64,000 nucleotides of DNA from contig NZ_NQKQ01000002.1 in NCBI RefSeq assembly GCF_002269505.1, positions 62,001 through 126,000 of the forward strand, read 5' to 3'. The notes beneath the pieces are model-generated. The model saw only the letters and a program-made list of their open reading frames with translations, had not been told where the DNA came from and did no database searches. The position numbers were made by a program, and so were the translations under genes. How positions within the stretch are numbered: the first letter of the stretch is position 1; every line of letters begins with the position of its first letter. Positions 27,784-34,780 of this stretch are shown here, piece by piece. The DNA comes from Pseudomonas fragi (GTDB lineage Bacteria; Pseudomonadota; Gammaproteobacteria; Pseudomonadales; Pseudomonadaceae).

Positions 27784-27814
27784 GTCGTCATGCGTATGCA
27801 TGACGACTGTGGGA
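27777..27814. repeat. Second perfect hairpin overlapping the REP
   Basis: TCCCACAGTCGTCATGC / GCATGACGACTGTGGGA, a perfect 17-bp inverted repeat around GTAT. Its first 7 bases (TCCCACA) are also the last arm bases of the REP hairpin, so the two stems compete for that segment. It ends 5 bp before the arcB stop codon. Confidence 0.8.
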
Positions 27815-27819
27815 CAGGC

Positions 27820-28830
27820 TTAGATATCAGCCAGTGCTGCGACCAGAATCGCCTTGATGGTGTGCATGCGGTTTTCAGCTTGCTCAAAGGCGATGTTGAC
27901 CGGGGACTCAAACACTTCTTCGGTCACTTCAATGCCGTTTTTCAGGTTTGGGTGGTGCTCGGCCACGTCTTTGCCGACTTTGGTTTCACAGTTGTGGAAC
28001 GCAGGCAGACAGTGCATGAACTTCACGCGTGGGTTTTCTGCCGCTTTGATCATGTCGCTGTTGACCTGGTAAGGCAGCAGCAGCTTGATACGGTCGTTCC
28101 AGGCTTCAACCGGCTCGCCCATCGATACCCAGACGTCGGTGTGGATAAAGTCCACGCCTTTGACGGCAGCTTTAGGGTCTTCGGTCAGGGTGATTTTGGC
28201 ACCGCTTTCCTTGGCGAATTCCTGGCACTGCTTAACGAACGACTCTTCTGGCCACAGGCTTTTTGGTGCGGCAATACGCACGTCCATGCCCAGTTTGGCG
28301 CCGATCAGCAGCAGCGAGTTACCCATGTTGTTGCGGGCATCGCCCAGGTAGGCGTAGCTGATGTTGTGCAGCGGCTTGTCGCTGTGTTCGCGCATGGTCA
28401 GCACGTCGGCGATCATTTGGGTCGGGTGGAACTCAGCGGTCAGGCCGTTGAAAACTGGAACACCTGCGTACTTGGCCAGCTCTTCGACTACGGCTTGTTC
28501 AAAACCGCGGTATTCGATGGCATCAAACATGCGGCCCAGAACGCGGGCGGTGTCTTTCATGCTTTCTTTGTGGCCGATTTGCGAAGATACAGGGTCGATA
28601 TAGGTGACGTGCGCGCCCTGGTCGTGGGCGGCCACTTCGAATGCACAACGGGTACGGGTCGAAGTTTTTTCGAAAATCAGCGCAATGTTTTTGCCTTTCA
28701 AGTGCGGCTCTTCAGTACCGGTGTACTTGGCGCGCTTGAGATCGCGGGACAGATCGAGCAGGAAGTGCAACTCACGTGGCGTGTGGTGCACCAGACTCAG
28801 AAGGCTGCGGTTTTTCATGTTAAAAGCCAT
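27820..28830 (-). CDS. arcB: Ornithine carbamoyltransferase, catabolic
   Basis: 336-residue transcarbamylase acting in the catabolic direction: citrulline plus phosphate to ornithine and carbamoyl phosphate. Carbamoyl-phosphate loop [12 protein letters not shown] (about 55-66), ornithine-site HCLPAFH (about 272-278) and the start [13 protein letters not shown], all as in P. aeruginosa ArcB, which has the same length. Long ArcB-type insertions and C-terminus favour the catabolic rather than the ArgF anabolic enzyme. Second-to-last gene of arcDABC. Confidence 0.95.
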   Translation of the reverse strand: MAFNMKNRSLLSLVHHTPRELHFLLDLSRDLKRAKYTGTEEPHLKGKNIALIFEKTSTRTRCAFEVAAHDQGAHVTYIDPVSSQIGHKESMKDTARVLGRMFDAIEYRGFEQAVVEELAKYAGVPVFNGLTAEFHPTQMIADVLTMREHSDKPLHNISYAYLGDARNNMGNSLLLIGAKLGMDVRIAAPKSLWPEESFVKQCQEFAKESGAKITLTEDPKAAVKGVDFIHTDVWVSMGEPVEAWNDRIKLLLPYQVNSDMIKAAENPRVKFMHCLPAFHNCETKVGKDVAEHHPNLKNGIEVTEEVFESPVNIAFEQAENRMHTIKAILVAALADI

Positions 28831-28866
28831 GGTGATCTCCTTGGTTTCGGGTTAACCGGCTTGCAC

Positions 28867-28884
28867 CGGCCCCTTGTAGGGGCC
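28867..28884 (-). other. Hairpin in arcA-arcB spacer
   Basis: GGCCCC-TTGTA-GGGGCC, a short GC-rich stem-loop in the 78-bp gap between arcA and arcB. The arcDABC message of P. aeruginosa is processed in its intergenic regions (recalled); this hairpin could serve that purpose. Confidence 0.4.
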
Positions 28885-28908
28885 AGGGCAAGCAATCAAA
28901 TGGGTTAC

Positions 28909-30165
28909 TTAATAGTCGACTGGGTCACGTACGATCGGGCAGGTCATGCAGTGACCGCCGCCACGGCCGCGTCCCAGTTCGGAGGCGCTGATGGTGATGA
29001 CTTCAACGCCAGCCTTGCGCAGCAGGGTGTTGGTGTAGGTGTTGCGGTCGTAACCGATCACCACGCCAGGCTCCAGAGCCACCACGTTGTTACCGTCATC
29101 CCACTGCTCGCGTTCTGCCGCGAACGAATTGCCGCCAGTTTCGACGACACGCAGTTTTTTCACGCCCAGGGCCTTGGCCACCACGTCGAGGAAGTGTCCT
29201 TCTTCGCGTCGTACGTCCACGCCGCCTTGTTTCTTGTCGTCCGGGTATACCGAGAACGCAACGATCTGGTTCACGACTTCAGGGAAGATGGTCACCAGGT
29301 CGCGGTCGCAGAAGCTGAACACGGTGTCCAGGTGCATCGCAGCGCGGGACTTGGGCATACCGGCCACGATCACCCGTTCAACAGCGCCGTTTTTGAACAG
29401 GTTCTGCGCCAGTTGGCCAATGGCCTGACGCGAAGTACGTTCACCCATGCCGATCAGAACCACGCCGTTGCCGATTGGCATCACGTCGCCACCTTCAAGG
29501 CTGGCGTTGCCGTGGTCAACGGTCGGGTCGCCGTACCAGATCTGGAAGTCGGCGTTGGTGAATTCAGGGTGGAACTTGTAGATCGCGGTGGTCAGCAAGG
29601 TTTCCTGACGACGCGCCGGCCAGTACATAGGGTTCAACGTTACGCCACCGTAGATCCAGCACGTGGTGTCACGGGTGAACTGAGTGTTGGGCAGCGGTGG
29701 CAGGATAAAGCTGGTGTGACCGAGGAAGTCACGGAACATCTGGATGGTCTTGCCACCAAAGCTGTCCGGCAGGTCGTCTGCCGACACGCCGCCGATCAGG
29801 TACTCGGCAATTTGGCGTGGCTCAAGGCTTTTGAGCCAGGCTTTGACTTCGTTGACCAGGCCCACACCCACCTGATTGGGGGTCACTTTGTGGTCCAGAA
29901 TCCAGTCCAGGGCTTCCGGGATGGCAACGATATCGGTCAGCAGGTTGTGCATTTCCAGCACATCAATGCCGCGGTCACGCATTTTGGTGACGAAGTCGAA
30001 GTGGTCACGCTTGGCCTGGTTGACCCACAGCACGTCATCAAACAGCAACTCATCGCAGTTGCTCGGGGTCAGGCGCTGGTGAGCCAGGCCTGGGGAACAC
30101 ACCATAACCTTATGCAGCTTACCGGCTTCGGAATGCACGCCGTATTTCACTTTTTCCGTGGTCAT
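28909..30165 (-). CDS. arcA: Arginine deiminase
   Basis: 418-residue cytoplasmic enzyme hydrolysing arginine to citrulline and ammonia, first step of the arginine deiminase pathway. Guanidino-modifying fold with catalytic Cys406 in [13 protein letters not shown] at the C-terminus, and active-site [13 protein letters not shown] and MHLDTVFSF. Two in-frame ATGs exist, 30174 and 30165. The Shine-Dalgarno GGAGG abuts the first but is 9 bases from the second, which also gives exactly the 418-residue length of P. aeruginosa ArcA, so I use 30165. Confidence 0.96.
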   Translation of the reverse strand: MTTEKVKYGVHSEAGKLHKVMVCSPGLAHQRLTPSNCDELLFDDVLWVNQAKRDHFDFVTKMRDRGIDVLEMHNLLTDIVAIPEALDWILDHKVTPNQVGVGLVNEVKAWLKSLEPRQIAEYLIGGVSADDLPDSFGGKTIQMFRDFLGHTSFILPPLPNTQFTRDTTCWIYGGVTLNPMYWPARRQETLLTTAIYKFHPEFTNADFQIWYGDPTVDHGNASLEGGDVMPIGNGVVLIGMGERTSRQAIGQLAQNLFKNGAVERVIVAGMPKSRAAMHLDTVFSFCDRDLVTIFPEVVNQIVAFSVYPDDKKQGGVDVRREEGHFLDVVAKALGVKKLRVVETGGNSFAAEREQWDDGNNVVALEPGVVIGYDRNTYTNTLLRKAGVEVITISASELGRGRGGGHCMTCPIVRDPVDY

Positions 30166-30198
30166 TACAGTCATCCTCCAAAGTACACAAACAGGTTG

Positions 30199-31626
30199 TT
30201 ACAGGGTCAGGAAACCGTCGTAGAGACCATAGGCAGCCACAAGGGCGCCGATCACTACTGCGGCAAAAATCACTTTCTCGATGTTGGTGAATACAGGTTG
30301 GCCACTTTCACGCTTGGCCTTGGCGAACAGAATCGCGCCAGGTGCGTACAGCAGGGCCGAGAGCAGCAAGTACTTGAGGCCGCCGGCATAGATCAGCCAG
30401 ATGGCGTAGATCAGCGCGATACCGCCGATAATCAGGTCTTTCTTGCGTTCTGCCAGGGCGTTCTCGTAAGTCTCGGCACGTACCGCCAGCAGGAAGCCGT
30501 AGGCTGCAGACCAGAGGTAAGGCACCAGGATCATCGAGGTCGCCAGGTAGATCAGCGACAGATAAGTACTGGCCGAGAACAGAGTGATGATCAGGAACAG
30601 TTGCACCATGGCGTTGGTCAGCCACAGGGCGTTGACCGGTACATGGTTGGCGTTTTCCTTTTTCAGGAAGGCCGGCATGGTGTGGTCCTTGGCTGCCGAG
30701 AACATGATCTCTGCGCACAGCAGTACCCAGGAGAGCAGGGCACCCAGCAGCGAGATGATCAAGCCGACGCTGATCAGTACCGCACCCCAGTGACCGACCA
30801 CATGCTCAAGCACGGCCGCCATCGAAGGGTTTTGCAGTTTTGCCAGTTCAGGCTGAGTCATGATGCCCAGCGACAGCACGTTCACCAGTACCAGCAACAG
30901 CAGCACGGTGATAAAGCCGATCACGGTGGCCCGACCCACGTCCGAACGTTTTTCGGCACGGGAAGAGAAGATGCTTGCGCCTTCGATACCGATGAACACC
31001 CACACGGTGACCAGCATCATGTTGCGCACCTGGTCCATCACGCTGCCCAGATCCGGGTTTTTCACGCCCCAGATGTCACTGGTGAAGATGTCCAGTTTGA
31101 ACGCGAAGATGGCAATCAGGATAAACAGAACCAGCGGCACGACCTTGGCAACGGTGGTTACCAGGTTGATGAACGCTGCTTCCTTGATCCCGCGCAGTAC
31201 CAGGAAATGCACGGCCCAAAGCAGGATTGAGGCGCCGATGATGGCAGCGGGGGTGTTGCCTTCGCCGAAGATCGGGAAGAAGTAACCCAGGGTGCTGAAC
31301 AGCAATACGAAGTAGCCGACGTTACCCAGCCAGGCGCTGATCCAGTAACCCCAGGCAGACGAGAAACCCATGTAATCGCCAAAGCCCGCCTTGGCGTAGG
31401 CATATACGCCGCCGTCCAGGTCAGGTTTGCGATTGGCGAGGGTCTGGAACACAAAAGCGAGGGTCAACATACCGACTGCGGTAATTGCCCAGCCGATCAG
31501 GATTGCACCGACATCGGCGCTGGCGGCCATGTTCTGTGGCAGCGAAAAAATCCCGCCGCCAATCATTGAGCCGACTACCAGAGCAACCAACGCACCCAGT
31601 CGCAGTTTTCCAGGAGTATCAGACAT
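30199..31626 (-). CDS. arcD: Arginine/ornithine antiporter ArcD
   Basis: 475-residue APC-superfamily membrane exchanger (about 12-13 helices) that swaps external arginine for internal ornithine. Starts with the family GSMIGGGIFSLPQNMA motif in helix 1 and carries DLDGGVYAYAKAGFGDYMGF. ATG 31626 has GGAG about 9 bases upstream. It is the first gene of arcDABC, with an ANR-type box about 65 bases upstream. A second, very similar arcD lies divergently on its other side. Confidence 0.95.
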   Translation of the reverse strand: MSDTPGKLRLGALVALVVGSMIGGGIFSLPQNMAASADVGAILIGWAITAVGMLTLAFVFQTLANRKPDLDGGVYAYAKAGFGDYMGFSSAWGYWISAWLGNVGYFVLLFSTLGYFFPIFGEGNTPAAIIGASILLWAVHFLVLRGIKEAAFINLVTTVAKVVPLVLFILIAIFAFKLDIFTSDIWGVKNPDLGSVMDQVRNMMLVTVWVFIGIEGASIFSSRAEKRSDVGRATVIGFITVLLLLVLVNVLSLGIMTQPELAKLQNPSMAAVLEHVVGHWGAVLISVGLIISLLGALLSWVLLCAEIMFSAAKDHTMPAFLKKENANHVPVNALWLTNAMVQLFLIITLFSASTYLSLIYLATSMILVPYLWSAAYGFLLAVRAETYENALAERKKDLIIGGIALIYAIWLIYAGGLKYLLLSALLYAPGAILFAKAKRESGQPVFTNIEKVIFAAVVIGALVAAYGLYDGFLTL

Positions 31627-31690
31627 TTGTAGTGACTCCAATCTAGGAGAAGTGAGGCTTCAAAGTTAAGTCCATTGATATTTAAGCCAT

Positions 31691-31704
31691 TTGACATAGA
31701 TCAG
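31691..31704. promoter_or_regulatory. ANR (FNR-type) box of arcDABC
   Basis: TTGAC-ATAG-ATCAG, matching the FNR/ANR pattern TTGAT-N4-ATCAA; the TTGAC-N4-ATCAG version is what I recall for the P. aeruginosa arc promoter. If centred at -41.5, transcription would start near 31656, giving a leader of about 30 nt. Indicates low-oxygen induction of arginine fermentation. Confidence 0.85.
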
Positions 31705-31825
31705 GGCATTACTACATTCCATTGTTGGTAGAGCGGGGAAGGTCGCGATCACGTATTTTTATGACGCTTCCTGAAAGCCTTACTCCAGAGATGTTTTCAG
31801 GTATTAATACATTCGATACCCACGG

Positions 31826-31846
31826 TGTCGTGGGGATTGAAGCTAG
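31826..31846. promoter_or_regulatory. Possible ArgR half-site
   Basis: TGTCGT-N8-AA-N5, one mismatch from the Pseudomonas ArgR half-site TGTCGC-N8-AA-N5. I do not find a second half-site in the usual tandem register, so it is tentative. ArgR is known to activate arc genes in P. aeruginosa. Confidence 0.3.
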
Positions 31847-32080
31847 CCAGTATTTCCAGATTTGCAAATGTCATCTTCAAGTTTCATGAACCCCTCCATG
31901 AAATTAAATCGTCATCTATATATGAGCGGCTTTTTAGGTTTCAATAGAAAATATGGTTATTAGGGTGGGAGGGCTTATTGCGTGGTTCTATTAAACGTTT
32001 GGGCCCTGCATATATTTAGTCAGTGAACGTCTGTAGCCTGATATTGATGAGTTTTAACTAAACAGTACGCAGAGGTGGCG

Positions 32081-33508
32081 ATGTCGCAACAGACGCAAAA
32101 GCTTAGGCTCAACGCCCTGATCGCGTTGGTTGTCGGCTCAATGATTGGCGGCGGTATTTTTTCTCTGCCACAAAATATTGCCGAGCATGCTGCCGGCGGG
32201 GCCGTACTGATCGGTTGGGCGATCACGGCAGTGGGCATGCTGGCGCTGGCCTTTGTGTTCCAGACCCTGGCCAATCGCAAGCCGGAGTTGGACTCGGGGG
32301 TGTATGCCTACGCCAAGGCGGGCTTTGGTGACTACATGGGCTTCTCGTCCGCCTGGGGTTACTGGATCAGCGCCTGGATGGGCAACGTCGGTTACTTCGT
32401 ATTGCTGTTCAGCACCCTGGGCTATTTTTTCCCGGTTTTTGGTCAGGGCAACACGCCGATTGCCATCGGTTGCGCGTCGCTGCTGCTGTGGGGCGTGCAT
32501 TTCCTGGTGCTGCGCGGGATCAAGGAAGCGGCATTTATCAACCAGTTGACCACCGTCGCCAAAATCGTCCCGATCGTGATGTTTATCGTGCTAGCCGCCG
32601 TGGCGTTCAAGGCCGATATTTTCACCCGGGATTTTTGGGGCACGCAGACCCCGAGCCTGGGCAGCGTGATGGACCAGGTACGCAACATGATGCTGGTCAC
32701 GGTGTTCGTGTTTATCGGCATTGAGGGGGCCAGTGTGTACTCCGGGCGTGCAGAAAAGCGTTCGGATGTGGGCAAGGCCACGGTTATCGGCTTTCTCGGC
32801 GTGCTGGCCTTGCTGGTGCTGGTGAACGTGCTTTCCCTGGGGATCATGAGCCAGCCGGAACTGGCCAGCCTGCAAAACCCGTCGATGGCCGGGGTACTCA
32901 AGCATGTGGTGGGGGAGTGGGGCGCGATCCTGATCAGCATCGGGCTGGCAATCTCGCTGCTGGGGGCGCTGCTGTCGTGGGCGCTGCTGTGCGCCGAGAT
33001 CCTCTATGCCACGGCCCGGGACAACACCATGCCGGCGTTCCTGAAAAAGGAAAACACCAACCATGTGCCGGTCAATGCCCTGTGGCTGACCAACTCGATG
33101 ATCCAGATTTTCCTGGTGATCACCCTGGTGTCCGCCGGTACTTACACCAGCCTGATCTACCTGGCGTCATCGATGATTCTGGTGCCTTACCTGTGGTCGG
33201 CCGCCTATGCGGTGTTGCTGTGCGTGAGGGGCGAGACGTATGAGCGGGCGAGCCGACGGCGGGTCAAGGACCTGGTGGTGGGGGCTGTCGCGCTGATCTA
33301 TGCGATGTGGCTGTTATATGCGGCGGGGCCCAAGTACCTGCTGCTCTCGGCGCTGCTGTATGCGCCGGGGATTTTCTTCTTTGCCAAGGCCAAGCGCGAG
33401 CAGGGTGAGGTGCTGTTCAAACCCTGGGAGAAGATCATATTCGCGATGGTGCTGCTGGCTGCCATGGCGGCAGCTTATGCGCTGTATAGCGGTGCGTTGG
33501 CGTTGTAG
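32081..33508 (+). CDS. Second arginine/ornithine antiporter-like protein (ArcD paralogue)
   Basis: 475-residue APC-family antiporter, the same length as ArcD across the intergenic region and highly similar to it along its whole length (both start with LRLNALIALVVGSMIGGGIF-type sequence and share the DYMGFSSAWGYWISAW segment). It presumably exchanges arginine for ornithine or a related pair. It has its own Shine-Dalgarno (AGAGGTG) and stands alone, so it may be regulated differently from arcDABC. More GC-rich at third positions than arcD by eye. Arose by duplication or by transfer of a close homologue; which is unresolved. Confidence 0.88.
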   Translation: MSQQTQKLRLNALIALVVGSMIGGGIFSLPQNIAEHAAGGAVLIGWAITAVGMLALAFVFQTLANRKPELDSGVYAYAKAGFGDYMGFSSAWGYWISAWMGNVGYFVLLFSTLGYFFPVFGQGNTPIAIGCASLLLWGVHFLVLRGIKEAAFINQLTTVAKIVPIVMFIVLAAVAFKADIFTRDFWGTQTPSLGSVMDQVRNMMLVTVFVFIGIEGASVYSGRAEKRSDVGKATVIGFLGVLALLVLVNVLSLGIMSQPELASLQNPSMAGVLKHVVGEWGAILISIGLAISLLGALLSWALLCAEILYATARDNTMPAFLKKENTNHVPVNALWLTNSMIQIFLVITLVSAGTYTSLIYLASSMILVPYLWSAAYAVLLCVRGETYERASRRRVKDLVVGAVALIYAMWLLYAAGPKYLLLSALLYAPGIFFFAKAKREQGEVLFKPWEKIIFAMVLLAAMAAAYALYSGALAL

Positions 33509-33509
33509 G

Positions 33510-33588
33510 TAGGCTGCGAAGGGTTGCGCAGCAACCCGTTTTCTTGAAAACCCTGAGATCCCCTCGCAACCTGCGGCAGCGACTACAG
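33510..33588. repeat. Palindromic repeat, copy 2 (after second arcD)
   Basis: Same unit as 20908-21001: AGGCTGCGAAGGGTTGCG, CAACCCGTTTTCTTGAAAACCCTG, then CGGCAGCGACTACA, with only a few differences, but lacking most of the left outer arm. Lies between convergent arcD paralogue and DUF454 gene, beginning 1 bp after the stop codon. Confidence 0.75.
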
Positions 33589-34017
33589 CTGTTTAGACGT
33601 CGCAATGGTTGCGGGCATATTCTCAGGCCGCGACCAGATCCACAGGTTGCCCATGCTCATGCCGGCTATCGCCAGAAACACCGGCCAGTTGTGATCCAGC
33701 ACGTAAAGCATCAGCCCGGCACACAACAGCATGCTGACAGTGGCGCTGATCTTGGCGTTGCGCTTGATGATCTTGCCGTTGCGCCAGTTGCTCAGGATCG
33801 GGCCAAATAAACGGTGGTTTTCCAGCCAGGCACTCAGGCGCGGGGAGCTTTTGGTCGCGGCCCAGGCGGCGAGCAAAATAAATTCGGTGGTCGGCAGGCC
33901 GGGAATCACAATCGCAATCAGGCCAATGCCCAGGCTTACATAAGCCAGCAAGCCGAACAGGATACGGGCGATTTTCGACGAAGATCGGGTTTGGCGGGTC
34001 ATAAGCTCAGGACGCAT
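33583..34017 (-). CDS. DUF454 (YbaN family) inner-membrane protein
   Basis: Up to 144 residues with two or three membrane helices; the family core LGIGLIAIVIPGLPTTEFILLAAWAATKSSPRL is intact, followed by HRLFGPILSNWRNGKII. YbaN-type proteins have no established function. It follows hemO, and homologues often sit next to heme-utilisation genes, suggesting a link with heme or iron metabolism (inference). The start is uncertain: ATG 34017 lacks a Shine-Dalgarno and directly follows a hairpin, and ATG 34002 is an alternative. Confidence 0.75.
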   Translation of the reverse strand: MRPELMTRQTRSSSKIARILFGLLAYVSLGIGLIAIVIPGLPTTEFILLAAWAATKSSPRLSAWLENHRLFGPILSNWRNGKIIKRNAKISATVSMLLCAGLMLYVLDHNWPVFLAIAGMSMGNLWIWSRPENMPATIATSKQL

Positions 34018-34026
34018 AAAAGGACA

Positions 34027-34050
34027 CCCGGTCAGCCAGCGCTGACCGGG
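34027..34050 (-). terminator. Hairpin between hemO and the DUF454 gene
   Basis: CCCGGTCAGC / GCTGACCGGG, a perfect 10-bp stem with a 4-base loop. On the minus strand it is followed by TGTCCTTTT just before the DUF454 start, so it may be a weak terminator or attenuator limiting read-through from hemO. Confidence 0.6.
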
Positions 34051-34059
34051 CCTGTCAGC

Positions 34060-34668
34060 TTAAGCCAGTTCTGGCTGAGCAGCGTAGGCGTGTTCCAGTA
34101 ATACGGTAAAACGCTCAAAGGCCGCTACTGCACCTTTGTCGAGGTCGGCTTCTTCTTCAGCCGTCAGTTCAAGGCCGTCGAGGGTCTTGATAAAGCTTTT
34201 CCAGCCTTCAGCGCGGCCACCGGCAGGTTCGCCAAGGTGACGGGCACCGAAGGTGTCGCTCAGGCCCAGGCCCACGGCACGCTTGATCAGGAACGCAGCG
34301 CCCAGCTTGGAGCCTTCGGAAACGAAGATCCAGCCCAGTGCCTCAGCCTTGCTTGGCGAATTGACCGCGCCGGGAACCGGAGCAGGCACTTCGGTGTTGA
34401 GGTCGGCCAGGTCGGCCTTGGCTTGCTCGGCACGGCAGCGCTCTGGCAGGTCAGGGACGATTTGTTTCAGAGCCGGGTCGGTGTACAGCGCCTTGAGTTC
34501 CGACTGGAACAGGTACTGAGCCACGACAAAACGGGCGAAGTTGGCCACTTCATCAAACGGCTTGTGTGCCTTGACCAGCGCGTCGAGCTTTTGATGCGGC
34601 TCGTTGGTGATCTGGTTCAGACGTTGGGAACGCAAGGCCGGACGTGATGCGGAATCAGCAGTGGTCAT
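34060..34668 (-). CDS. hemO: Heme oxygenase HemO (PigA)
   Basis: 202-residue bacterial heme oxygenase that opens heme to biliverdin, CO and Fe2+, the iron-releasing step of heme uptake. Proximal heme ligand His25 lies in LNQITNEPHQKLD, and the distal-helix region GWIFVSEGSKLGAAFLIKRA is intact. It matches P. aeruginosa HemO closely (RSQRLN..TNEPHQ..., FGARHL.EP.GGRA.GWKSF) rather than the phytochrome-linked BphO. It lies directly downstream of a heme-type TonB receptor, but behind a terminator, so it may have its own iron-regulated promoter. Confidence 0.93.
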   Translation of the reverse strand: MTTADSASRPALRSQRLNQITNEPHQKLDALVKAHKPFDEVANFARFVVAQYLFQSELKALYTDPALKQIVPDLPERCRAEQAKADLADLNTEVPAPVPGAVNSPSKAEALGWIFVSEGSKLGAAFLIKRAVGLGLSDTFGARHLGEPAGGRAEGWKSFIKTLDGLELTAEEEADLDKGAVAAFERFTVLLEHAYAAQPELA

Positions 34669-34730
34669 GAAAATATCCTTGAGAATGAGATGCGCTTTGT
34701 AACTAGACGATCAGGAAGACGCATCACAGT

Positions 34731-34771
34731 AAAAAATCCTCACTGCGCAGGTTAAAAGTCTGAGCAGTGAG
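34731..34771 (-). terminator. Terminator after the TonB receptor gene
   Basis: On the minus strand CTCACTGC...GCAGTGAG (8-bp perfect stem) followed by GATTTTTTA, starting 10 bp beyond the receptor stop codon. Confidence 0.75.
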
Positions 34772-34780
34772 AGTGGCTGA

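Larger units (their letters stand above)
31627..32080. promoter_or_regulatory. Control region between divergent arcD genes
   Basis: 454 bp, distinctly AT-rich, without a gene. It carries the ANR box (31691-31704), a GTATTAATAC palindrome (31801-31810), a CCCACG/CGTGGG repeat (31819-31834) that overlaps a possible ArgR half-site, and a TTTCATG/CATGAAA repeat (31882-31903). Two promoters are expected. I do not see a convincing ANR box near the start of the rightward gene. Confidence 0.6.

Noticed and set aside
27730..31230. An 1166-codon open frame on the plus strand across the arc operon
   Set aside because: It runs antisense through arcB, arcA and most of arcD and across their spacers. The product has no family resemblance and the His/Gln/Val-rich composition of a shadow frame.
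31882..31903. Hairpin whose minus-strand loop resembles a CsrA/RsmA site (CATGGAGG)
   Set aside because: It lies upstream of the ANR box on the arcD side, so the normal arcD transcript would not contain it, and no other minus-strand transcript is evident there.
32044..32057. Possible ANR box (TTGAT-GAGT-TTTAA) before the second arcD
   Set aside because: The right half-site is poor and the site is only about 25-37 bases from the start codon, too close for activation from -41.5.
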